A stretch of DNA of 64,000 nt from Sipunculus nudus (Eukaryota > Annelida > Sipuncula > Golfingiida > Sipunculidae). Of this stretch, positions 22,431 to 33,814 are shown in pieces. The translations under genes and the position numbers were made by a program. Location: positions 26,130,956-26,194,955 of the forward strand of contig CM049318.1 of assembly GCA_026874595.1 (NCBI GenBank). Direction: 5' to 3'. The notes below the pieces were generated by a model, which saw only the letters and a program-made list of their open reading frames with translations, did no database searches and was not told the DNA's origin. Position 1 is the first letter of the stretch. The number at the start of each line of letters is the position of its first letter.

Positions 22431-23140
22431 AACGCGATTACAAAGGGCGGATTGTCTCATTGACACGTTCACAACAGAATGTGTCCACCGGCTGACCTAA
22501 AAAAAATGACCTCCTTTCTGCAGTTCCCAAATGAATTCTTGTCATGTGACTTCTTCCAAAACAACAGGACCAGGACATTGCAAACGAACCCTCCGAGCTG
22601 AGGTCCATTGCTCGTTTGACGTTTTCGTTTGGGCGACAACCTGCACGAAACGCACCTTACAGAAAGACAGCACACAAACGAATTTTGAAGAGGTAGGAAT
22701 CATTGAAAAAATGCTGTCGTCTAATGATATTTACAGGGACAATTTTTTTGCCTTCCACCATTGTCGGCTCTTCGAAATGGCGGGGTTAAGCTGGCATGAC
22801 GTCATTTAGTACAAGCGCACCTGGGCAGACAGCTGCCCAAGCCGTGTTCAACAAACAGACATTGGGAAAAATATACAGTGGTCAGTTAGGTTTAAAGCTC
22901 ATTATATTCTCAGAAGTCTGGTATAATGTAGTTTCAGTACGCGGTTATGCACTGCCGTCGTCCCAGACTGAGGTCTCCATTCTTTTAGCGAACATGTTAG
23001 CTCACGCGATTGTGTTGGCGTCGTCTGGCGTCCCATATTAACCCATAAGCCATACTATCTCCAAAGTATGGGTGGACTAGCATCACTTAATGTCATGCAA
23101 AATTCAGTCATCTAAAAACTCTGTCGGATTGAGTTCTTGT
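22430..23140. other. unassigned, locally GC-richer segment
   Basis: An open frame of 92 codons (22531-22809, plus) overlaps others of 81 (22796-23041) and 68 (minus) codons. None resembles a protein family I know, and codon use looks unconstrained. CpG frequency is higher than in the flanks, so a 5' exon, promoter or old transposon are all possible. Confidence 0.3.
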
Positions 23141-23462
23141 GGCTATCTGCATGAACTTAGGTTTTACATGGAAACGGCTAAAAAAAATAAATTCTTCTCC
23201 AAAACTGTCCGGCCAAACTGTTTAATATTTCACAGAAATAATTCCAAAGAAACAATTTCTCTCAAGATTGAACGAATGGTTCCAGTTTGATTATTTTGGT
23301 CGAGTTACAGGAAGCTGAACTCAGTAAACAGGCGAAATTAGCATAATAGAATTACAATCTCAGAAATGGCAGGAGCTTTCATCACCAAATTTTATGCAAA
23401 TGTTGGTCACATGAGTCTTATTTGATATTAAGATATTGATGGCGCCACCTGCATCGACCCTA

Positions 23463-25631
23463 TTTTTAGCTCAGCTGATTACAAGTCAGCTGAGATGTAG
23501 CGACGGTCTTTCATCCGTTGGCTGTCCGTCCGTCTGTCCATTCATTAAACTGGCACTTTTTAGCTCACCTGACTATGTCATCTGAGCTATAGCGATCACC
23601 CTTTGTCTGGCGTCCGGCTGCCGTCGTCCGTTATCAGGGCACAAATCGTAACCGTTAGACCTAGAAACTTCTAACTGTACATCCAGGGAGGTCCTGGGAC
23701 AATATCCTTGACCAGCTGAATTAGGTCATACTGACCTATATTTTGTGACTTAAGGGCCGAAAACATGATACTGAGCATCCAGACAGTCAGACGGGGCACA
23801 AATTTTATCCATTAGGCCTAGAAACCTCTAACCTGATATTTGAGATATCCTAAGCAAATGTCCTAAGCAAAAGGAAACCTGAAACTATGTCAGTCTGACC
23901 TATATTCTGCGAACTATATGGAAAAAAATGTCAAATGAGCACCCTGAATGTTACATGGGGACAAATCGTATCTGTGGAGCCTAGAATCTTCTAACACAAT
24001 ATCCTGGCAGTTTCTAGCCAAATCTCCTTGGAAACCTGAAATTAGGTCATGGTGACCTATATTTTGTGACCTATGGGCCGAAAGCATGATTTTGAGCATC
24101 CAGACAGTCAGATGGGGCACAAATAGTATCTATTAGGCCTAGAATTCTCAAATGTGACATTTAGGGAGGTCCTAAGCAAATGTCCTTTGAAACCTGAAAT
24201 TAGGTCACTGTGACCTATATTCTGCGACCTATACGAAAAAGACCCTGAATGTCAGATTGTTACAAATCGTATCTGTAGGGCCTAGAATCTTCTTACACAA
24301 TTTCCTGGGAGGTTCTAGGCAAATCTCCTTGTGACTCTAAAATTAGGTCATGGTGATCTACATTTTGTGACCTCCGAGACAAAAACTTGATTTTGAGCAC
24401 CCTGAATGTCAGATTGGCAGAAATCGTATCTGTTAGGCCTAGAATCTTCTAATGCAAAATCCTGGGAGGTCCTAGGCAAATATCCTTGGAAACCTGAAAT
24501 TAGTTCATGATGACCTACATTTTGTGACCTAAAGGACGAAAACAGGATTTTGAGCTTTCAGAAAGTCGGGCAGGGCACACATTGTGTTTGTATTGCCTAG
24601 AATCTCCAAATGTAACATTCTGAGACTTCCTTGGCAAATGTCTGTGGAAAACTGAAATTAGGTCACCATGACCTATATTTTGCAACCTATCAGAAAAGGT
24701 GTCAAATAAGCACCCAGACAGTCAGACAGGGCACAAATTGATTCCATTAGGCCTAGAATCCTTTTATATAAAATTCAGGGAGGTCTTAGTCAAGTGTCCT
24801 TGGAAACCTGAAATTAGGTCATGGTGACCTATATTGTGTGACCTATGGGCTGAAAAATGGTTTTGAGCACCCAGACAGACTAGGCACAAATTGTATCCAT
24901 TAGCCCTAGAATCTTCTAACATGACATTCAGGAAAATCCTTGGCAATTCTCCTTGGAAACCTGAAATTGGATCATGGTGACCCACATTCTGCCAGCTATA
25001 GACCAGAAACATTATTTTGAGCACCCAGACAGATCGGTTACAAATTGTATCCATTTTCTTTGGAACCCTCTATTGTTAAATCCAGGGGGGTCCTAGGCAT
25101 GTCTCCTATGAATCCTGAAATTTTATTTTCTGCTAATTTTCAACACAGTAACATTAACCATGGGCTATTCTCACAGACAATATTTAACATTAATAAAAAA
25201 AATGAGCACCCAGTCAAATTTGGCTGAGCGTCATGGCCCATGGGCCACTTGTTTCAATTTTATTACAGAATTTTATTCCAGTTAAAAAAATGTTTATTTT
25301 TATACTTCAGCTTATGTCCACTTTCTTCCTTCTTTCTTTAATTGACAGGGGTTAAAATATGATTTCAATGATTATTTTATGCACATATTACTGTCATTTA
25401 GCTGAAATAATGATATTTTAGAAGTGTTTTATCATGAGAGGCTCCTGCATCTTTGATTAAGTCCAAAAAAGTGCACAGTATTAGTTTGGCAAACATTTTT
25501 TGAATATTTGATTATCACCAAAAAGCTACTATATGTAAAAAACCCAAACAAACAAAAGAAATAAGTATATTTTCATTTGCTAAAATTTTCAAAAATTCAG
25601 TTGAGCGACGTGACCCGTGGGTCCCTTGTTT
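23463..25631 (+). mobile_element. family I hairpin element (outer copy)
   Basis: Begins TTTTTAGCTCAGCTGATTAC, then AAGTCAGCTGAG; CTCAGCTGA and TCAGCTGAG form a perfect 9-bp stem. It ends TTGAGCGACGTGACCCGTGG, then GTCCCTTGTTT, matching the inner copy's end. Only about 95 bp of head and 375 bp of tail are its own sequence; the rest is the inserted inner element. It carries GTCCGTCCGTCTGTCC after the hairpin like its relatives. Confidence 0.65.
23557..25254 (+). mobile_element. family I hairpin element, complete (inner copy)
   Basis: Complete example of the family. Head: TTTTTAGCTCACCTGAC, TAT, GTCATCTGAGCTA (imperfect 13-bp stem). Core: about eight units of 150-180 bp, each with 'GGGCACAAATCGTATC', 'GGCCTAGAATCTTCTAA', 'GGGAGGTCCTAGGCAAAT', 'CTTGGAAACCTGAAATTAGG' and 'TCATGGTGACCTATATTTTG'. 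Tail: GCTGAGCGTCATGGCCCATG then GGCCACTTGTTT, containing the 14-bp palindrome TGGCCCATGGGCCA. The boundaries are clear because the outer copy resumes on both sides. No ORF of consequence, so it must be mobilised in trans if mobile. Confidence 0.72.
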
Positions 25632-26214
25632 CATGGGATTACCTGCCATCGGAACATTAACCCATTATTTCTCAGAAACAGCAGGCCCTAGCATTCCCAA
25701 ATATTGTGTAAAAATCAGTCACATATCAAATGTTGTGGGACTAAGCAATGTTGGCACCACCAGCATCGACATAGTTAAAATAATTTAGCCAAATTGCTCA
25801 ATATTTCATTGGAATTATCCCAGAGACAAGCTCTCTCAAGTTTGTACAAATGGTTCGTTGAATTTTGGCCAAGTAACTTTAATTTGAACTTAATCATTCA
25901 ACAAAGCAGGCATACTAATTAACATAACACACGGAAACGGCAGAAGCTTGCCCCACTAAATTTTATGCAAATTTTGGTCATATGATTCTTATTTGAAATT
26001 GAGCTTTTGTGGCACCACCTACATCGACCTGTAGTTAATGACAAAAAACTCGTAATAATAGCCTCTTACCGCTTCAACATTAACATATTTTGGTGAAAAT
26101 GTCAAGCCAAATTATTTAATTATTAACAAGAATTATTCTCGGGTAATGTTTACTCAATTGTATTGGAATATATTTGGGACAACGATTTTTGGCAGAGTTA
26201 TAGATAGCTGAACA

Positions 26215-26870
26215 GGTAAGCCTATAACAACTGAGGGATCCAATAGTCTTCTTCTGAAAAAACTGTTGTTTCAAGTTTCAAGTTCTGTTTCACTGCACAA
26301 CAATGATTCTTCGGTGGCCTTTGTTTCAGTTTACTTGATTGATATTGCTGAATAATTTGACTTTAAGAATGAAAAGATTTTATTAAAAGACTTGAGCTGT
26401 GTGGGTATATTATTAGCAGAACTGTACAGTCAACATAAATAATTGGTGTTCCTATCAATCTTATGTAAGATGAATCTATGAATAAAATATATCTGAAATC
26501 TGTTATTGCTTACAATAGGCATCGTTATTATTCTAAACACTTTGATGATAAAAACATGAATATGTCAGTTTGAGAAAACCTTTATAACAAAGTATTTCAG
26601 TACTATAAACAAATTCTGCAACTTGCCAAGATTTTTCTGTATCTATGAATGGCATGGGAGGCAGCCAACTATTTCAGATATGGCAAAGGCCAAGTTTCAG
26701 TTTATCTATTACAGCTTTGGCTGACTGCTAACTGTATCACATTTGGCAGCAGGTAAGGAATTTAGTCAGTGCAGTGATTCACCTGGCACATAAGCCTGAC
26801 TTAGAGGGCAACTGCCTTCCTAAGCTGAATGTAGTCAGACGAGTGCACCTAACCCAGGATAAGTTGGATT
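26215..26870. other. no gene or element recognised
   Basis: AT-rich spacer between the family VI and family V repeats. The four overlapping short ORFs at 26779-27170 arise from repeat sequence and lack splice support. Confidence 0.45.
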
Positions 26871-28240
26871 TATCCGCCTGAGATGCTGGCCTGTATTTGC
26901 ATCTTTGATTGCTTTCTCGTACACCTGACTGATGTCGCCACCAACAATGATTTTTATCACAGTGTATGTCCCTGCATATTTCTCGGGAAGGATTTGGTAT
27001 ATCAGCCTGAAGTTCTGCATGCTTATACATCTATAAGCAGGGGGGGGGGGGGATACTATGATTTAACGTCGGTCCTGCCACCTCCCGTAGGGAAATCTTG
27101 TCTGCACGATAACTCAAAACATATTCCATGGAACTTTACCAAGCTATTACATGTGCATAAATATGAGTGAGAGGACAAAGCTTATTTAAAATGAGGTCAT
27201 GACCTTTACTAGGAGAGTGACCTTTACATTGAATAGGTCCATTTTGGGGGATATCTCACAAATTGATTAATATCTCAAGTAATCTTGATTGATTGATCCA
27301 AAAATCAAGGTGACCGAGGATCTTGTATAGCGTTGTCATGTACCGGAAACCCGTGGCGCAACCTATTATCATTTTCTTGTTTTAGCGCCTATTAATACCC
27401 CCATCATTGCCACTTGACAATATTGTGGCCATTACAATTAAAAAACAAATAGACACATTTAATTCATATAATATGCATATACATAGATATGGACTAAAGG
27501 GATGATGTATATTTAAATTGGGGTCATTACCTTTCCTATGAGATTGGCTTGACATTGAATATTTCCATATATGGTTAAAATCACACAAATTTATAAATAT
27601 TACCAGAAATCTTGCATGGATTGATCCAACAAATTAGTTGACGGAAGATCTTGGATAGCGTTTTTCTGTACAGGAAACTGGTAGCGCTCATCATTATCCT
27701 TTTCTTGTATGAGCGCCTTCAATACCCCCATCATAGCCACTTGACAGTACTGTGAGTATTATAAGTAAAAGCCAATGGACAAATTGCTTTCATATAATGC
27801 ATACACATAGATATGGGTTATTGGATGCGGTATATTAAATTGGGATCATAAACTCTTCCGTGAGAGTAGCCTTGCCCTTGAATAATCCCATAATTGGTGA
27901 AAAATATTGTTTCTCAGGTTGATAGGTGAAAGAAACCATGTTGGCTTGTCAAGTTTTAGTATATGCTTCTGAAGATGGGGGCCTATCCTGAATGTGGGAT
28001 TGTCTCGGGATACTATGGCACCTGAAACTAATACTTGTGGTGCCACCTACAATAGTTTTTATGTTAATGTATCTGTGCACATAGCTCAAAGGTGGTTAAC
28101 TGAAAAAGTATCTGCCTGAAGTTTTGCATGTCCATACATCTTCGATGTCTTTCTCATTCGCAAGACTACCTACAATAATTTTTGTATTATCTACATCCAA
28201 GCCAGTATTTCAGGAGGGACGTTTGTGTAATTAATGCCTG
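26870..28240 (+). repeat. family V-like tandem-core repeat, diverged
   Basis: Contains 'CCTGACTGATGTCGCCACCA', 'CATATTTCTCGGGAAGG' and 'TATATCAGCCTGAAGTTCTG', then two or three about 310-bp units sharing 'TTTTCTTGTTTTAGCGCC/TATGAGCGCC', 'CCCCCATCATTGCCACTTGA' and 'ACATAGATATGG'. The last part returns to 'TGCATGTCCATACATCTTCG'. A G-run (27041-27053) interrupts it. Ends are unclear. Confidence 0.45.
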
Positions 28241-28249
28241 TACTCGGGT

Positions 28250-29580
28250 TTACACTGTTTAGTATTTGCATTGTACATCTACATGTCACACTTGCACCTG
28301 AAAGGTCAAGCTTGTTATCATTGAAGCATCATACCTGATGTATATACCATTGCATTGAGGTTCAAATTAGGCCTGTATTTATTTTAACCTCTGCTTTGTA
28401 TGGCAAGGTACTCTAGGCATGTCCACCAGGGTGTGCATAGTGCATCCAGCCCCAATTATATACGGGTAAACATGCGATACCGACTTGCGTCTGATTATTA
28501 AGATCTGGCACAGCACCAAGAATCAGACCAACCAGAGTGGACGTATAATACGCAAATTATACCAAATATAATGTCGGACAAGTTTGACCAAAAAAAATGA
28601 CCTCGGATTTGTGAGATGTATATATCCTTCAGAAGAAAGGGGCCTATTTTAGATGGGTATGCACAGTCTGGGAATACTATGCCATCTCCGATGCCAGATG
28701 TTTCCAGTTTAAATATATGTTCATCCAAGTCATCTGATCATCCGTTTATGAAAAGACTGTTTAAAGAACCTAAGTTGAACTATAGATCCCCCCTGCTCAA
28801 GTTGTACATATTGAAGTCTTGGAGAACTTGTTATTTCACACTGTGCAATAACTAACATCAAAGCACTGCAAGAATTACTAATTTAAAAAGTTTTTTTTTT
28901 ATCTTGGCGTAATTGCCTAAAAGTAAAAGAATCGGTATTGCCTTGTTTAGGCCAAATTGAGACATGAAAACCAGCCCTGACCAGCTTGATCGTCAACATA
29001 AGAAAAGGTCGTTTATAACAAATCTCTGTATTTGTGAAATTCAAGCATATGACAGGTAGTCTAAAATACAATGTTTTTCTTGTTACATTGTTTTTTTAAC
29101 TTTTCTGTGGGCATTTTTATTCCACTGTGTACTGTACAAGTATGTTGCCTCAGTTTCAACTTTTCCGGTAAAAATATTATTTGCGTAAAGCCCAGCAGTT
29201 GCCCTCCTTCCTTCTTTTATCCTTATCAGTATTATCATAATTAGGCCTGGGTCATACTTTGGCTCATATAGAACACACAGAAATAATTATTTTATATTTG
29301 CACATGATAATTATCGTTCCCATATGAGAGTTTTCTCGTTCAGTATCACGTTAGTATCGTATTTACATCAGATATAAATAGATAAACAATACAGTAAGAC
29401 ATATATCTTAAATCCTTAATGCATCTTTCTCTTCAATTGATTATGGTCGATTTATTTGCATGCTTATGGAGCGGGCTAAATATGCTGAGACCCGATATTG
29501 TGTAACAGCGACACTTACAAAGCTCCAAGTGCCATATTAATTTTTCATAATTTGAGATGCATAGCAGAAATAAAATTGTT
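28250..29580. other. no gene or element recognised
   Basis: AT-rich sequence with only short overlapping ORFs (longest 79 codons at 28616-28855). No acceptor/donor pair around a conserved frame was found on either strand. Confidence 0.45.
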
Positions 29581-29582
29581 CA

Positions 29583-30520
29583 GATTTTGGCTCAGCTGAC
29601 TGAAAGTCAACTGATCTATTGGAAAGGCGCATTTGCCTTCGTCCGTCTGTTAGCAGGGCACAAATCATAAGCGCTAGAAACTTGTAACTGAATAACTAGG
29701 TGGATGAAAAAAGATATCCTTGGAAACGTGAAATTAGGGCTCTGCTACCTATATATTCCGAGCTTTGGGCCTCGTAAGTACCCCCTAGAAAGATTAGAAA
29801 TTTTATTTAAAATAAACCCCTCCACTATCTTGATAATAATTGCATGGATTGTCGTGAATCCTGCCTTGAATATTGACTATGACTAGTTTTGTCACTTACC
29901 GAAAACTGGTAGTACCACATGTATTTTTCTGCCTTTTAAGACATTTTGTCTGTTTTTGGGACCATCGGCTGACAGGAGTTGTATCAGTTTCTCAGACGTG
30001 GGTTCATCCAGTGTTCTGAAACCCAGTGTGATTATTGATTATGATTGGTTTCTTCAGTTCATGAAGACTGAAAGCACCACCTGCAATTTTTTCTATATTT
30101 GATGATTTTTCCCCTTTTTTAAGACTGCCAAAATATGTTGATACTATCAGATTTACATCTGTGATTCACAACAATTTTTTTCATCTGTGTCCTGAAACCT
30201 TGTGTTTATTAGGACCCCGTTTGAATAAGTGGATGCACGATATTAATCACTCTGTTAGCCCGTCTGTTCGTCTCTCTGTATGTCTGTCGAATTTGTTTCT
30301 TGATGATAACTCACGTTTGGATTGACATATATGGATTTCAAACTTGCCTTACATATGGCCCACTTCTTCTAACACAAGAACTCTATTGATTTAGGGATGC
30401 TTAGGTCAAAGGGCAAGGTCACAGAACCCTCATATTTGGAAGATATTAAGTTGGCTTCAAACTGATCGCAGGACCCAAATTTGGAAAAAGCTCATGAACA
30501 CCTTATAGACATATTCAGCG
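29583..30520 (+). repeat. family I-like fragment followed by other repeat sequence
   Basis: Starts 'GGCTCAGCTGACTGAAAGTC' and CGTCCGTCTGTTAGCAGGGC, then ACAAATCATAAGCGC and 'CCTTGGAAACGTGAAATTAG'. The second half (from 30230) has CTGTTAGCCCGTCTGTTCGTC and GGTCAAAGGGCAAGGTCACA, a head and core style like family IV but unplaced. No right end. Confidence 0.45.
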
Positions 30521-30539
30521 TCGAAACCACGGAGTCCCA

Positions 30540-31860
30540 AGTACTCAAAATAACCTTTATTTCGGGGACAATATGTACATGAGGGCTCGCTACCCCCTCT
30601 TCCCCAGCCTATAATGAAATGTTATGGTGAACTTTGTTGTCAGCTTTTCTATTAAGACAACACAAAGCGGCACGTTGTTTTTCCTATTCGGTATAGACTG
30701 GATTATATATAACCATTTTCCTTAACCCTAACTTCAAAATATTGAAGACTAGCTTAAAAACCCGGAAAATGGGCTTAATATGAGAGTTGGTGGAAGTACT
30801 AACTCAGTTGAGGAATATTTTTTTTTTTAAATTTAAAATAAATTATATATATTCGGTATGATACTGTCATACTAAGATATGTACAAATGCGTTTACATTT
30901 AATTTATGGCGCTGTGGTAAGAAATTCATGCAACAGTATGTTTACCTTGACGACCTTTTCATTTACGTTTTCGAATCAGAATGGGTTTCGGGAGCCTTTA
31001 GACTTTGGAAAATATTTGACTGCATGGTTACATATATTATTGTTATTATACGTATAAAGTATACACTGATAAAAGGAGGATTTGAAAGATGAATGAAAAT
31101 ATGTTTTAATGATATAAGAAGCTGTCCCAAAAGAAAGATATGGGATTATGCATTCTCTGAATAGCCGGGTGATGGTAACATTGAATAACCCCAAACCCCC
31201 ATTGCTAAAAATAGTGTGTATGTGTGTGTGGGGGAGCGCTATATCTCCCATTCCCTATTCCTCATCCCCCCTGCACTAAAGGCCCTGTAAAAAAATATTA
31301 TTTAAAATATCAAACCGACCTAACTGTCAACAGGAGACAGCTTTATTTAGTCAATCTCTGATACCACAGAAAAGCAAACAAGGCACATAAATATGACAGT
31401 TTCAACAGTTCATAAGGCAGGAATATAATTAACACCATCGATGTGGTATCTGATCGTTCACGTGTCTAAAATTACAAACAAATATAAATCTTGTTTTTAT
31501 CGAAATGGTTTAGTCTTTATTTAACTCCAGAAATGCATTGTTAATTTGAACCAGGCTCGGACTGATATATTTTAATTTCAGCTTTGAACGCGGGTACTTT
31601 TCTAGTACATCCACAAAAAAACTAAAACCAAAAAATAATACTTTATTTCATAAAGATATGGATACGTTAACTTTTATTAAATATTAATTTATTTTAAATG
31701 ACTGCATGTGTAACAAAATGTTAGAAGAATAAATTGTGTAATTTCACAGTAAAAGAAAGACTCATGGTTTAACACAAATCCTGTGCAGCCTGCTGACGCT
31801 ATTGCAAACAGGAAGTGACACCGTATTGTTTGTGCGCATGCTCAGGTTATCTGTTCACCA
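30540..31860. other. no gene or element recognised
   Basis: AT-rich sequence. The ORF on the minus strand at 30976-31251 (91 codons) has no recognisable similarity and includes a (TG)n-derived stretch. Confidence 0.45.
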
Positions 31861-31866
31861 AGGCAG

Positions 31867-33810
31867 TTTTTTTTATGCCCCCGCCACAAAGTGGCCGGGG
31901 CATATAGTTTTACCCATGTCCGTCATTCCGTCATTCCGTCATTCCGTCTTTCCGTTATTCCGAAATCAAACAGTTGTACGGACTTTTTTTCGCAATGCCT
32001 GCAGATATTGGCCTAATTTTTGGTGTGTGGGCAGATATATAGACCAGTTACAGATCGAGTTCGCGTTTCGTCCCGGTTGACCTACTTTTGACCGTTTTAC
32101 GGCTCCTAAACTTAGAAAATTTAATGAAAAATAGAAATATTCATGACAGATACACATGAAATATTCATGACAGATACACATGTACGGACTTTTTTTCGCA
32201 ATGCCTGCAGATATTGGCCTGATTTTTGGTGTGTGAGCAGATATAGACCAGTTACAGATCGAGTTCGCGTTTTGTCCTGGTTGACCTACTTTTGACCGTT
32301 TTACGGCTCCTGAACATAGAAAATTTCATGAAAAATATGAAATTTCATGACAAATACACATGTACGGACTTTTTTTCGCAGTGCCTGCAGATATTGGCCT
32401 GATTTTTGGTGTGTGAACAGATATAGACTAGTTACAGATCGAGTTCGCGTTTCGTCCCAGTTGATCTACTTTTGACTGTTTTACGGCTCCTAAACTTAGA
32501 AAATTTAATGAGAAATATTCATGACAGATACACATGTACGGACTTTTTTTCGCAATGCCTGCAGATATTGGCCTGATTTTTGGTGTGTGGGCAAATATAG
32601 ACCAGTTACAGATCAAGTTCGCGTTTCGTCCCGGTTGACCTACTTTTGACCGTTGTACAAACATAGAAAATTTCATGAAAAATAGAAATATTCATGAAAG
32701 ATACACATGTACAGACTTTTTTTTTTCGCAATGCCTGCAGATATTGGCCTGATTTTTGGTGTGTGGGTAGATATAGACCTGTTACAGATCGAGTTTGCGT
32801 TTCGTCCTGGTTGACCTACTTTTGACCATTTTACGGCTCCTGAACATAGAAAATTTCATGAAAAATATGATATTGACAAATACACATGTACGGACTTTTT
32901 TTCGCAATGCCTGCAGATATTGGCCTGATTTTTTGGGTGTGGGGCCAGATATTGACCAGTTACAGATTGAGTTCGCATTTCGTCCTGGTTGACCTACTTT
33001 TGACTGTTTTACGGCTCCTGAACATAGAAAATTTCATGTAAAACATAAATTTTCATGACAAATACACTTGTACAGACTTTTCTTCACAATACCTGCAGAT
33101 ATTGGCCTGATTTTTGGTGTATGGGCAGATAATGACCAGTTACAGATCAAGTTCACGTTTTGTCCCAGTTGACCTATTTTTGACCGTTTGACGGTGCTCT
33201 AACAAAGAAAATTTCATAAAAAGGTGCATATGTATGGACTTTTTTTCGCAGTGCCTGCAGATACGGGCCTGAATTTTGGTGTGTAGGCAGATAATGACCA
33301 GTTACAGATCGAGTTCTTGTTTTCTCTCAGTTGACCTTCTTTTGACCATTTGACTGCTCCTGAACATAGAAAGTTTCATGAAAAATATAAATTTTTATAA
33401 CAAATGCATATGTACTTACTTTTTTTCCTCAATGCCTGCAGATACCACCCTGATTTTTTATGTGTGGACAGATAATGACAGTTACAGATCGAGTTCGCGT
33501 TTCATCCCGGTTGACCTACTTTTGATTGTTTTATGGCTCCTAAACATAGAAAATTTCATGAAAGACAGAAATTTTTATGGAAAATGCACATGTATGGACT
33601 TTTTTTCACAATGCCTGCATATACTGGCATGATTTTTGGTGTGTTGCTTGATAATGACCCGTTACAGATCGAGTTTGCATTTTGCCCTTGTTGACCTACT
33701 TTTGACCATACGACACCTCCTGAACTTAAAAAAATTTTCAAAATTTTACAAATGTTTCTAATTTGCCCAAGGCGGGGGCATTCGTGTCGTTCCGACACAT
33801 CTAGTTTTTT
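31867..33810 (+). mobile_element. family III hairpin element with about 178-bp core array
   Basis: Left end TTTTTTTATGCCCCCGCCAC, AAA, GTGGCCGGGGCATATAG folds into a hairpin and is followed by repeated GTCATTCC. Right end GGCGGGGGCATTCGTGTCGT then TCCGACACATCTAGTTTTTT. ATGCCCCCGCC and GGCGGGGGCAT form a perfect 11-bp terminal inverted repeat, and GTGTCG-TTC-CGACAC is a hairpin just before CTAGT. A terminal hairpin followed by CTAG-T recalls Helitron 3' ends (family knowledge), although the spacing here is shorter than usual. No ORF encodes an enzyme; the frames seen are translations of the array. Confidence 0.68.
31975..33730 (+). repeat. tandem array, about ten units of about 178 bp
   Basis: GCCTGCAGATA or a close variant recurs near 31997, 32203, 32383, 32557, 32733, 32908, 33092, 33253, 33435 and 33617. 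Each unit also has 'GGACTTTTTTTCGCAATGCC', 'GATTTTTGGTGTGTGGGCAG', 'GACCAGTTACAGATCGAGTT', 'GGTTGACCTACTTTTGACC' and 'ATAGAAAATTTCATGAAAAA'. The left units are more alike than the right ones. Confidence 0.92.
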
Positions 33811-33814
33811 AACT

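Larger units (their letters stand above)
23145..26210 (+). repeat. family VI tandem-core repeat, host of a nested insertion
   Basis: Units of about 300-330 bp share 'AAATTTTATGCAAATTTTGG', 'CATATGATTCTTATTTGA' and 'GGCACCACCTACATCGACC', plus a block near TTTCACAGAAATAATTCC. One unit occupies 23145-23462, and at least two more follow from 25632 to 26210. The gap is filled by the family I elements, showing that the array is older than they are. Confidence 0.6.

Noticed and set aside
22531-23041. Overlapping 92- and 81-codon ORFs as a gene
   Set aside because: No start, splice or homology support; kept only as an unassigned segment.
24764-25054. ORFs with repeated NIGHHDLISGFQG as a repeat protein
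   Set aside because: Antisense translation of the family I core units; no splice signals and unit-to-unit frame changes.
31802-33798. Repeated ORFs with FFRNACRYWP/QLQIEFAF phrases as a repeat protein gene
   Set aside because: The peptide repeats simply mirror the 178-bp array; frames shift between units and stops are frequent, so this is a mobile-element core.
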